15,485 nt of DNA from an uncultured Campylobacter sp. Its GTDB lineage: Bacteria; Campylobacterota; Campylobacteria; Campylobacterales; Campylobacteraceae. The DNA lies in the NCBI RefSeq assembly GCF_938045465.1, contig NZ_CALIBF010000079.1, positions 1 through 15,485 of the forward strand, given 5' to 3'. The notes under the pieces are model-generated. The model was given only the letters and a program-made list of their open reading frames with translations, ran no database searches and was not told the DNA's origin. Position numbers and translations under genes: made by a program. Below, one piece after another: positions 8,455 through 15,101 of this stretch (positions within the stretch are counted from its first letter, which is position 1; each line of letters opens with the position of its first letter).

Positions 8455-8809
8455 CTCTATCCTTTGAGTAAAATTTTGGTATGAAAATATTGATTTTATC
8501 TAAAATTTCTTTTGCCGTCATTAAAATTTTAATCTAATCTCGAAAATGAACGAAATTTTATCCAAAAGCGCAGGGGTGGAATTTAGCCAATAAAATCTAA
8601 AATGAAATTTTTATCGACGAAATTCTGTAAGTTAAAATTTTAGGATTGAATTTAAAGGCGTTAAATTCATCATAATTTAAACCTCGTCGCAAGATTCTAC
8701 TAAAACTTAGTAAAGCCTTGCGACGAAGCTAGCCTTACCTGATACACCGCAAAGCCACTGAGCATCAAGGCTCTATGAAAGCAGTGCAATGCCTCAAATA
8801 TGAAAATTC
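8455..8809 (-). promoter_or_regulatory. metE upstream region
   Basis: No gene is seen between the outer-membrane protein stop and metE. A TAAAAT box at 8493-8498, about 40 bases before the start codon, is the best -10 candidate. The segment is very rich in A-tract palindromes such as TTAAAATTTTAA near 8520-8532. A long stem-loop sits at 8684-8726. No MetR-type TGAA-N5-TTCA site was found by eye. Confidence 0.35.
8684..8726 (-). terminator. Long two-part stem-loop, probable terminator of the upstream gene
   Basis: The outer stem pairs TCGTCGCAAG (8684-8693) with CTTGCGACGA (8717-8726), ten perfect pairs. After a symmetric 4x4 internal loop, an inner stem pairs TACTAA (8698-8703) with TTAGTA (8707-8712) around AAC. 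It lies 84 bases past the stop of the outer-membrane protein gene and about 230 bases before metE. The minus-strand sequence after it is only GGTTTAAATTAT, so the T-run is weak. It could also be a leader structure or a small-RNA hairpin. Confidence 0.5.
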
Positions 8810-9394
8810 TTAGAATTTATAATTATATCCTGCGTAAACGCCGTATTTTTTACCGTCGTTATCTTCGATATAATCGCCGTCTTTGTACCACGCCTTGCTT
8901 GCTTTAAAGCCCATTTCAATCTCACTATTGGAGCCAAACTCATACGCAGTACCTATCTTGCCGCCCAAAATGAAGCCACCCAGCGTATCGTCTGCTCTAA
9001 CCCAGCCGCCATTGCTATAGTCTATTTTAACTTCAGTATCTAGCACCGAAAGCCCAGCGTAAGCACCTAGGACGAGCTTAAATCTACTGAAAAGCTCCGG
9101 CGTAAAATCCGCACCGGCTACGAAATCGTGCGTGCTCCATTTAACCTTTCTTTTCGAATTGGCATTCGAGCTGGAATCCTCGCCCTTAAATCCGTAAAAA
9201 TACCCGCCGTAGGCCCTAAACGTGCCGAAGTCATATCCGGCCTTAACGCCGACTTGCGGCTGTCCATCATCAAAACCTGCGGCTTGGTTTTTGAAATTGT
9301 ATCCGCCTTCGCCGCCTATAAAAAGCCCCTCCGCCATCGCGCTTACTGCAGCTAAAGAACTAAGCAACAATGCTTTTGCAACTAAATTTCTCAT
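8810..9394 (-). CDS. Outer-membrane beta-barrel protein
   Basis: This 194-residue protein has a classical signal peptide (about residues 1-21, cut after AMA). It then has alternating aromatic and Gly-rich strands of the kind found in small eight-stranded barrels: EGGYNF, VGVKAGYDF, FRAYGGYFYGFKG, LGAYAGLSVL and YGVYAGYNYKF. The C-terminal residue is Phe, the usual targeting signal for outer-membrane insertion by the BAM machinery. The start has a very strong ribosome binding site (AAGGAGTAAAG before ATG), which suggests high expression. The role is unknown; similar barrels in the family act as adhesins or structural proteins. It appears to be transcribed alone, with a stem-loop downstream. 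Confidence 0.8.
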   Translation of the reverse strand: MRNLVAKALLLSSLAAVSAMAEGLFIGGEGGYNFKNQAAGFDDGQPQVGVKAGYDFGTFRAYGGYFYGFKGEDSSSNANSKRKVKWSTHDFVAGADFTPELFSRFKLVLGAYAGLSVLDTEVKIDYSNGGWVRADDTLGGFILGGKIGTAYEFGSNSEIEMGFKASKAWYKDGDYIEDNDGKKYGVYAGYNYKF

Positions 9395-9468
9395 CTTTAC
9401 TCCTTTGGGTGAAATTTCATCTCAATGATAGCGACACGCTTCGAAACCTAGGCTAAATTTAAAGTAAA

Positions 9469-9497
9469 TACATAACATTTACGATTTTTAGTGACAA
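9469..9497 (-). promoter_or_regulatory. Candidate promoter of the outer-membrane protein gene
   Basis: On the minus strand TTGTCA (9492-9497) and TATGTA (9469-9474) are separated by 17 bases, about 75 bases before the start codon. An alternative -10 box, TATAAA preceded by GGC, lies at 9523-9528. Campylobacter promoters often lack a real -35, so this choice is tentative. Confidence 0.35.
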
Positions 9498-9648
9498 AAT
9501 TTTAAAGTATTTTTGTAATTTATTTATAGCCAGTATAAATTCTAAATCTCAGCATATAATTTACATTATAATTTTATCGCTTAGTAACATACGCTTTGTA
9601 AAAGCATAATGCAATAAGAATTTACGCAATATTCCTCTGAATATAAAT

Positions 9649-11829
9649 TTATCTTAATAACTTGTAAATCCGCGCATAATTACTTAAATAAACGGGCTCA
9701 AACAGATCTTTATCATAGTTTTCCAGCACAAAAAGTTGGATAAAGGCTGATTCAAAGACCTTTTTATCTAAGATCAAAATTCTTTGATAATCCGGTAAAA
9801 ATATCACGTAAAGATTAGAATTTTTATCTATCTGCTTAGATAATTTGACGAGTTTGCCGTTTACTTCGCCCACTTGATAATATGAATTAATAGGCATTCT
9901 TTTACCGTCATAGATTAGGTATTCAGGATCGACACTAGGCAGCGTGCATTCATCATTTATTATGATGCTCTCTCCATCTTTACCCATTCTAATATCATAA
10001 CCCACATGAATAAATGGTGTCCAAGACTCTTTACCTGTTTCTATATCTACAGTAGAAAATTTTAAAATATTGGGCAATATATCTATCATGTGCGGTACAA
10101 AATAATAATATATATCCCTAGTTTTCCGTGGAAGCTTGAAATTCTTATCGCTTAAAGAACTTAAAAATTTATTGATATCCGCTTCGCCATAATCTTTTTG
10201 AATTTGATATAGGTTTAGTTTAAATTTATCTTCCAGTTTAGGATCAAATTTTTTACCTTGCAACTTTTGTATATATTCGACATTAAGTCTTGCCATATTA
10301 GCAGAGCTTACCTCATCTTTATTAAAGGAAAACGCACTCATAAAAGTGTATTCTCCTGCCTGTCTACCTCCGGGATCAGCTACTACTTTTACATCGGAGT
10401 AATATCTGATTAAATATCCGTAATCCCACCACGATAGTACATAATCCTCCCTGCTAGCTTTATTTTTTAGCTCTGCAAGAGGCGTTATGGAGTCTTTCGT
10501 AAGCGTAGGCGCAACTCGGAATTTATAAATAAAATCTATGCTAGGCATTAGCGCTAAACAGGTTAAAATAGCTAACAAAGTACTTCTAAGCCAAGTGCGT
10601 ATTTCAAAGTAATTCAGCGTGAAATATATAAAATAAGCAAATCCAAGCGCTATCATCGGTGTAGCGTACATTGTAAAGCGAGTTCCACCGAAAAGTGCTA
10701 AAACTCCAAGCGCTATCATCGGCAAGGTTAATATAAACGAACGAAATTTTATCAGCAGTAGAGCCAACCCTCCTACGGCGCATATAAATATAAATAGATG
10801 CCCACTAGATTCAAGCACAAATTTTATGAAATTAGCGTTTTCTACCTCATTAACCGTACTTCTAACGCCGTAGAAGTAGAAAATTTCCTCTTTGCTTACA
10901 TCTTTTAAGATGTAAGCTTTAAGCTGCACTGCTATAGGCACAAGTCCGCCGAATATGACGAACGTAATTGCGACGATCACGCCCAAAATCCGAAGAGCTT
11001 TTTTGCTTTTATGGCTTGGAATTTTAATCATTAAAAAATATAAAAACATAATAAGTGCGATTTTAAACAATAAAATATAATTTACAATTATTGTCTCACC
11101 TTCGTAATACGCGCTAAATTTTATGACCGCTGCAACCATAAGAATAATCGCTTTGTAATTTGCCTCATTGCGTCTATTAAAAATCAAAGTATAGATTAAA
11201 AATATCACTATAATCGCCATATTTAAAGAATACGAGCTAGGATACCACCAATCATAAATCACCGTAAAAACGGCAGGTAAAGCAAAGCTGCTCTGCTCGC
11301 TTCGCCCTATGAGCCTAATCAAAGCCCATAGCGTTAGCAGCGGCAGAGTAACATTTAACATATCGCTATCAAAATACCCGCCCAAAGTCCTAATATAATA
11401 TCCGGGCAGCACGCAAGCAAGCAGCGCTGCGATGATGCCGGCGCCCAGGATCTTATACTCTCTTGCTATCAAAATAATCGGCACGACCACTAGCGGCGCC
11501 AAAAACACGCTCATATAGATCGTAATGCTATTTAGGCTGACGGGTAAAATTTTGCTAAGTAAAAATGCTAGAGTTGGGATCGACGCGCCGTACGGGCTAA
11601 GATCGCCCGGTTGGTGAAAGCCCGCTATCATATCGCGCGCGCCCTCGGCATTCGCAAAGGCGTCGTTTGTGGTCATGATGAGCTCGCCATCGAAAGAAAA
11701 CTGCTCGATCCCGCTAGCCCAATATATCCAAAAAAACCTGCATGCCACGCCGAATATATAAACCAGCGTCATGATCAAAAACATATCCATACGGGAGCAT
11801 TCGCCGTTTGTAATTCTAAATTTTTGCAT
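9649..11829 (-). CDS. pglB: Oligosaccharyltransferase PglB (protein N-glycosylation)
   Basis: PglB moves a lipid-linked glycan onto Asn in periplasmic D/E-X-N-X-S/T sequons. I start it at ATG 11827-11829 (726 residues), which has AAGGA upstream and lines up with the usual Campylobacter N-terminus. With this start the metal and catalytic acids fall at Asp56 (SND-like TND motif), Asp154 and Asp156 (FDSDML), the same numbers as in C. lari PglB. Other hallmarks are TVNE with Glu328 in the external loop, GGTRF with Arg384, WWDYGY at 467-472 and the Met581-x-x-Ile584 pair. An in-frame GTG at 11907 would add 26 residues but has no ribosome binding site. The N-terminal part is a multi-pass membrane domain; the C-terminal third is periplasmic. 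No other pgl genes flank it. G+C content changes sharply near 11250, about residue 193. Confidence 0.95.
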   Translation of the reverse strand: MQKFRITNGECSRMDMFLIMTLVYIFGVACRFFWIYWASGIEQFSFDGELIMTTNDAFANAEGARDMIAGFHQPGDLSPYGASIPTLAFLLSKILPVSLNSITIYMSVFLAPLVVVPIILIAREYKILGAGIIAALLACVLPGYYIRTLGGYFDSDMLNVTLPLLTLWALIRLIGRSEQSSFALPAVFTVIYDWWYPSSYSLNMAIIVIFLIYTLIFNRRNEANYKAIILMVAAVIKFSAYYEGETIIVNYILLFKIALIMFLYFLMIKIPSHKSKKALRILGVIVAITFVIFGGLVPIAVQLKAYILKDVSKEEIFYFYGVRSTVNEVENANFIKFVLESSGHLFIFICAVGGLALLLIKFRSFILTLPMIALGVLALFGGTRFTMYATPMIALGFAYFIYFTLNYFEIRTWLRSTLLAILTCLALMPSIDFIYKFRVAPTLTKDSITPLAELKNKASREDYVLSWWDYGYLIRYYSDVKVVADPGGRQAGEYTFMSAFSFNKDEVSSANMARLNVEYIQKLQGKKFDPKLEDKFKLNLYQIQKDYGEADINKFLSSLSDKNFKLPRKTRDIYYYFVPHMIDILPNILKFSTVDIETGKESWTPFIHVGYDIRMGKDGESIIINDECTLPSVDPEYLIYDGKRMPINSYYQVGEVNGKLVKLSKQIDKNSNLYVIFLPDYQRILILDKKVFESAFIQLFVLENYDKDLFEPVYLSNYARIYKLLR

Positions 11830-11870
11830 CTTTTTCCTTGATTTGCCGTTTGAAGTACCGAGCGGAAGGT

Positions 11871-11894
11871 TAAAATTTGCCTCTGCAAATTTTA
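11871..11894 (-). other. Hairpin in the pglB leader
   Basis: TAAAATTTGC (11871-11880) pairs perfectly with GCAAATTTTA (11885-11894) around a 4-base loop. If pglB starts at 11829 and is transcribed from about 11942, this hairpin sits in its roughly 110-base leader, about 40 bases before the start codon. No T-run follows on the minus strand. Confidence 0.5.
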
Positions 11895-11948
11895 CTCGCT
11901 TTATCACGCCCGCGTTATGTCTTTAACGACATTGTTTAATTTGCGTTT

Positions 11949-11954
11949 ATTATA
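11949..11954 (-). promoter_or_regulatory. Extended -10 box of pglB
   Basis: The minus strand reads TCTGCTATAATAA, a perfect TATAAT preceded by TG and one base, the classic housekeeping sigma promoter of Campylobacter. It lies about 120 bases before the pglB start and has no clear -35. The same motif occurs before two other genes here (12767-12772 and 15096-15101). Confidence 0.7.
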
Positions 11955-12088
11955 GCAGAATTTATCGATATTAAAAGCAAAATTTTAAAAACAACCGAAG
12001 TCAAGCCGTTTAGAATTTAAATTTGTGATATGCAATTTTGGCGACCATCAAAAAATATGATACGTAAAGATAGAGATTAAGATATAAA

Positions 12089-12256
12089 CTAAATATCCAA
12101 TATAAGGCAGATACAAAACAACACTAAGCCAATAAACATGCGTATATCTAGCATATTATAAATTCCATCTTCTGGGTGTGGAATGAACAAATATAGGACA
12201 ATAAACATAACGAACGCTTTTAAAAAAATATATAACAATGTTTTATTCATAGGCAT
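12089..12256 (-). CDS. Possible small two-pass membrane protein
   Basis: The frame encodes 55 residues (start MPMNKTLLYIF) with two hydrophobic segments, about 7-25 and 40-54, joined by a short polar loop (PHPEDG). I do not recognise it. There is no good Shine-Dalgarno before either ATG (12256 or 12250). Near the 3' end another frame also reads as a hydrophobic segment (VYWLSVVLYLPYIGYLVYIL) ending at a later stop, so this could be the frameshifted remnant of a slightly longer membrane protein. T-rich DNA gives hydrophobic frames by chance, so confidence is low. Confidence 0.3.
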   Translation of the reverse strand: MPMNKTLLYIFLKAFVMFIVLYLFIPHPEDGIYNMLDIRMFIGLVLFCICLILDI

Positions 12257-12295
12257 ATATTTAGCGATCTATGCTATGGCTAAATGGCAGAAACA

Positions 12296-12329
12296 ACCGG
12301 TCGTTGCAAGAAACTTACGCCGGACCGGT
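12296..12329 (-). terminator. Probable terminator after the small exported protein gene
   Basis: ACCGGTC (12296-12302) pairs with GACCGGT (12323-12329), with a 20-base loop. It lies 31 bases past the stop codon at 12360. The minus strand continues TGTTTCTG. The plus strand continues GGATTTTTG, so it could work in either direction. Confidence 0.45.
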
Positions 12330-12359
12330 GGATTTTTGTGGTTTAGACGAAATTCTCGC

Positions 12360-12734
12360 CTAATACGCGTCGCACATAAATTTACAGACGGTTTTCGTGC
12401 GCAGATTGAGCATGATCGAGCTTAGGCATCTGCCGTCCTTATTGCCGCTTAGCAGGCGCACGGCATCGCCCTCTTTCCACTGCGTGCTGTCGCCCTCGAT
12501 CGTCCTGTAATGCGCGCCGTTAATGACAAGCGACTCGCCGCCCTTTAGCGTTTTATCGATCTTCAGGTCGCTTGCGATCTGGCTTAGATCGCCTTTTAGG
12601 GCATTTGCGATTAGTTTTTCCTCGGCCTGCTCATGCGTCTTCATCGAGCTTTTGGCAAAGTCCGGCACCTGCACAGTTTCGGTCTGAGCCGAAGCAAAAG
12701 CGGCTAGCACGCAAGCGGCGTAAATTAGTTTCAT
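12360..12734 (-). CDS. Small exported protein of unknown function
   Basis: This 124-residue protein has a short signal peptide (about 1-16, cut before QTETV). The mature part is about 108 residues: a charged, helix-prone N-terminal half (KSSMKTHEQAEEKLIANALK) and a C-terminal half with Gly-rich turns (LKGGESLVING, WKEGDAVRLLSGNKDG). Three cysteines lie in the last 25 residues (GRC, TVC, FMC), which suggests disulphide bonding in the periplasm. I do not recognise the family. The start has a good ribosome binding site (GAGGAG, six bases before ATG) and a perfect extended -10 box 33 bases upstream, so it is very likely expressed as a single-gene unit. Codon usage resembles that of the GC-rich neighbours, so it looks native. 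Confidence 0.75.
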   Translation of the reverse strand: MKLIYAACVLAAFASAQTETVQVPDFAKSSMKTHEQAEEKLIANALKGDLSQIASDLKIDKTLKGGESLVINGAHYRTIEGDSTQWKEGDAVRLLSGNKDGRCLSSIMLNLRTKTVCKFMCDAY

Positions 12735-12766
12735 ATTTTCTCCTCGGTTTTTTCAAAATTGCGGCG

Positions 12767-12772
12767 ATTATA
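12767..12772 (-). promoter_or_regulatory. Extended -10 box of the small exported protein gene
   Basis: The minus strand reads TTTGCTATAATCG, with a consensus TATAAT and the extended TGC element. It is 33 bases before the ATG, giving a leader of about 27 bases that contains the GAGGAG ribosome binding site. Confidence 0.75.
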
Positions 12773-12895
12773 GCAAAGTTTACTTAAAAATTTCGGTCTA
12801 AATTTAGCTAGAGTTTAAATTTAAGAAACCGCTCGTCTGTTTAAAACAGAGCTGAACTCGATGGCAAATTATAAAATTTCGCCGTAATTTAAAAT

Positions 12896-13035
12896 TTACT
12901 TATTAAAATACGCCGCGAGCACGCTTAGCCAAACAAACAGCGCTATGATCCAAGACATCACTCGCGGCGTACCCGCAGAAAACGCCGCAAGCATCGCACA
13001 AGAAAGTAATAATAATTTTTATAAAGCTCTTTCAT
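12896..13035 (-). pseudogene. Small membrane protein, frameshifted at an A5 run
   Basis: From ATG 13033-13035 the frame reads MKELYK, then meets a run of five A (minus strand; T5 at 13016-13020). In the starting frame it continues with basic, unlikely residues to an early stop. One extra A would join MKELYKK to LLLLSCAMLAAFSAGTPRV and MSWIIALFVWLSVLAAYFNK, giving 46 residues with two hydrophobic segments and a stop at 12896-12898. The downstream part has GC-rich codons typical of genuine genes here. No strong Shine-Dalgarno precedes the ATG. Without the shift, only a 32-residue product from the inner ATG is possible. I infer a broken or slippage-expressed small gene that is the last member of the operon from 15063. 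It could also be a sequencing error in the homopolymer. Confidence 0.4.
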
Positions 13036-13066
13036 AGTCTTAATGGCATAAAGATTACACAGAATT

Positions 13067-13849
13067 CTATTCCTCAAATTTTCTTATCTTTATTACTATT
13101 TCGTCATTATCTTGACTTGCAGATGAAATTACGCCATTTTCATGTAATATTATACGCTCTTCCTCTTTTGCATCAGGATAATTTTTCATTAATTGATAAT
13201 CACCATAAAAGGCTATATATTTTATAGTTTTTGATACAAGTGGGTTGCTGGAAATACTATAAATAATAACACTGCTAGAAACAGAATGTGCAATTGATGC
13301 AATTAAAAATATCCCTGCTATTCTACAAAAGTGTATTAGTTGTAATTCATATTTATGTTTAAATTTAGCCAAATTAGAGCTTACCATATCTATTATCATA
13401 CCAACAATCATCGCCAAAAAAGCCATTACTATTAAAAAAATACAAGATAAGTAAATAGCTATAGGTATATAAAAAATAGAAGTTAAAATTTTTAAAGTAA
13501 AATCAAAATCCCTTACGGGCAAATATATTGTTTCAGCAATTAAATTTCTAGATATAAATTCTGCCAAAAAATAAGTTGGAACATTTAGTAAAACTAAGAA
13601 AACTTTCACTAAGTTTACAACCCATTTCCTTTTCAATAAACTAAAACACCAGACCAAAACTCCTGCGCATAATAATAATATACCAATTTAGAATAAAATA
13701 ATAATAAATATATTATTTTGTATTTTAAACATTAATCTTGAAACGGATATTATAGGAATACCAAAAAAATAAAATTTAGCTTCAAGACTTTCAAGCTTAG
13801 GCTTTAAAAGATTTAATATTTTATTTATAATTTCTTGGATAAATCCCAT
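13067..13849 (-). pseudogene. Multi-pass membrane protein gene with an in-frame stop
   Basis: A start at ATG 13847-13849, two bases past the dehydrogenase stop and preceded by GAGGTG, opens a frame that reaches TAA at 13688-13690 (codon 54). The same frame then continues without another stop to TAG at 13067-13069, 260 codons in all. The stop falls in the middle of the first membrane segment (FIIILF, stop, IGILLLCAGVLVWCF), so a single base change in one gene is far likelier than two genes. An amphipathic N-terminus precedes it; three to four further hydrophobic segments follow, then a charged C-terminal tail (NYPDAKEEERIILHENG). The family is unknown. The part after the stop could start at a TTG at 13657, but I see no reason to prefer that. 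Base composition is very AT-rich (about 23% G+C over 13381-13560), unlike the adjacent dehydrogenase, suggesting acquisition. Confidence 0.75.
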
Positions 13850-13851
13850 GC

Positions 13852-15063
13852 TCACACCTCATACCTCTCGCCGGGTTTCATTTCGATTATCTCCCACGGC
13901 AAGCCCTGCCTGTTTAGCTCATCCATGAAAGGTTTGGCGTCGAAATTTTCCATATTAAAGACGCCTTTGCCGCTCCAGATGCCCTTTGCCACCATCATCG
14001 AGCCGATCATCGCAGGTACGCCCGTTGTGTAGCTCACCGCCTGCGCGCCCGTCTCGGCGTAGCAAGCCTCATGATCGCAGACGTTGTAGATATAGACCTG
14101 GCGTTCTTTGCCGTCTTTTAAGCCACGTATCACGCAGCCGATATTGGTTTTGCCTTTCGTGCGAGGGCCAAGGCTCGCAGGATCAGGCAGCAAGGTCTTT
14201 AAAAATTGAATCGGAATTATTTTTACGCCGTTATGCTCGACCTCGTCGATGCGAAGCATGCCGACGTTTTCTAGGCATTTCATGTGAGTTAGGTAGCTTT
14301 GTCCAAAGGTCATGAAAAAGCGGATTCGCTTTAGCCCTTTGATGTTTTTTACTAAGCTTTCGAGCTCCTCGTGATAGAGCAGGTAGCTGTCCTTGACGCC
14401 TACTTTTGGATAGTCCCATTTGAACATTATCTGCATCGGCTCGGTCTCTTTCCACTCGCCGCGCTCCCAGTAGCGGCCCTTTGCACTCACTTCGCGCAGG
14501 TTGATTTCTGGGTTAAAATTCGTCGCGAACGGATAGCCGTGATCTCCTGCGTTGCAGTCTAGGATGTCGATCTCGCCGATCTCGTCAAATAAATTTTGCT
14601 GTGCATAAGCGCAAAATACATTGGTCACGCCCGGATCAAAGCCGCTTCCCAGCAGCGCCATCGTGTTTGCGGCTTTAAACTCGCCGTCCTTCGCCCACTG
14701 CAGCTTGTATTCGAATTTGGCGGTGTCGGGGTGCTCGTAGTTTGCGGTGTCGATGTATGGGATGCCGGCGCGCGAGCACGCGTCCATCAGCGTTAGGTCC
14801 TGATACGGCAGCGCGACGTTTAGCAGTAGCTGCGCACCCGTTTTTTTGATGAGCGCGACTACGGCGTCGGTATCGTCCGCGTCGATCTGGGCGGTGTCGA
14901 TCTGCACGCCAAGGCGGTCTTTGATAAATTTAGCGATCGCGTCGCACTTGCTTTTTGTGCGGCTAGCAAGGGTGATCTTGCTAAAAACGTCCGCGTTCAT
15001 CGCGCATTTTACGGTCGCGACTTGGCTCACGCCGCCTGCGCCTATGATTAAGATATTTGACAT
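13852..15063 (-). CDS. Carboxyspermidine/carboxynorspermidine dehydrogenase (saccharopine dehydrogenase family)
   Basis: This 403-residue cytoplasmic enzyme starts at ATG 15061-15063, which has AAAGGAG upstream; an ATG 14 codons earlier has no such signal and would lie before the Rossmann strand. The N-terminus is a nucleotide-binding fold (ILIIGAGGVSQV, residues 4-15). Further family stretches are NVALPYQDLTLMDA, IPYIDTANYEHPD, LGSGFDPGVTNVFCAYA and DCNAGDHGYPFATNFNPE. The enzyme joins aspartate semialdehyde to putrescine or diaminopropane using NADPH; a decarboxylase then yields spermidine or norspermidine. This alternative spermidine route has been shown in C. jejuni, so carboxyspermidine is the likelier product. 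It heads an operon with the damaged membrane gene two bases downstream. The decarboxylase gene is not in the window. Confidence 0.9.
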   Translation of the reverse strand: MSNILIIGAGGVSQVATVKCAMNADVFSKITLASRTKSKCDAIAKFIKDRLGVQIDTAQIDADDTDAVVALIKKTGAQLLLNVALPYQDLTLMDACSRAGIPYIDTANYEHPDTAKFEYKLQWAKDGEFKAANTMALLGSGFDPGVTNVFCAYAQQNLFDEIGEIDILDCNAGDHGYPFATNFNPEINLREVSAKGRYWERGEWKETEPMQIMFKWDYPKVGVKDSYLLYHEELESLVKNIKGLKRIRFFMTFGQSYLTHMKCLENVGMLRIDEVEHNGVKIIPIQFLKTLLPDPASLGPRTKGKTNIGCVIRGLKDGKERQVYIYNVCDHEACYAETGAQAVSYTTGVPAMIGSMMVAKGIWSGKGVFNMENFDAKPFMDELNRQGLPWEIIEMKPGERYEV

Positions 15064-15095
15064 TTGGGCTCCTTTAAATTTTAAATTTTGCTGCA

Positions 15096-15101
15096 ATTTT
15101 A
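15096..15101 (-). promoter_or_regulatory. Extended -10 box of the polyamine dehydrogenase gene
   Basis: The minus strand reads TTTGCTAAAATTG, one mismatch from the TGCTATAAT form seen at the two other promoters. It is 33 bases before the ATG, the same distance as at the small exported protein gene, which supports the call and the chosen start at 15063. Confidence 0.6.

Larger units (their letters stand above)
11955..12359. other. AT-rich spacer with one doubtful small ORF
   Basis: The stretch between the pglB promoter and the stop of the small exported protein is AT-rich and holds no gene I am sure of. A 55-codon minus-strand frame (12089-12256), a competing plus-strand frame from 12183, and a hairpin at 12296-12329 are the only structured items. 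Confidence 0.5.

Noticed and set aside
8455..8809. Methionine-related riboswitch before metE
   Set aside because: I looked for an S-box-like or similar aptamer. The stem-loop at 8684-8726 has none of the conserved bases, and such riboswitches are not expected in Campylobacter.
12183..12425. 80-codon plus-strand frame starting MNKYRTINITNAFKK
   Set aside because: The Shine-Dalgarno is poor, it opposes the better supported gene at 12360-12734, and its second half looks non-coding. It is kept only as a finding on strand ambiguity.
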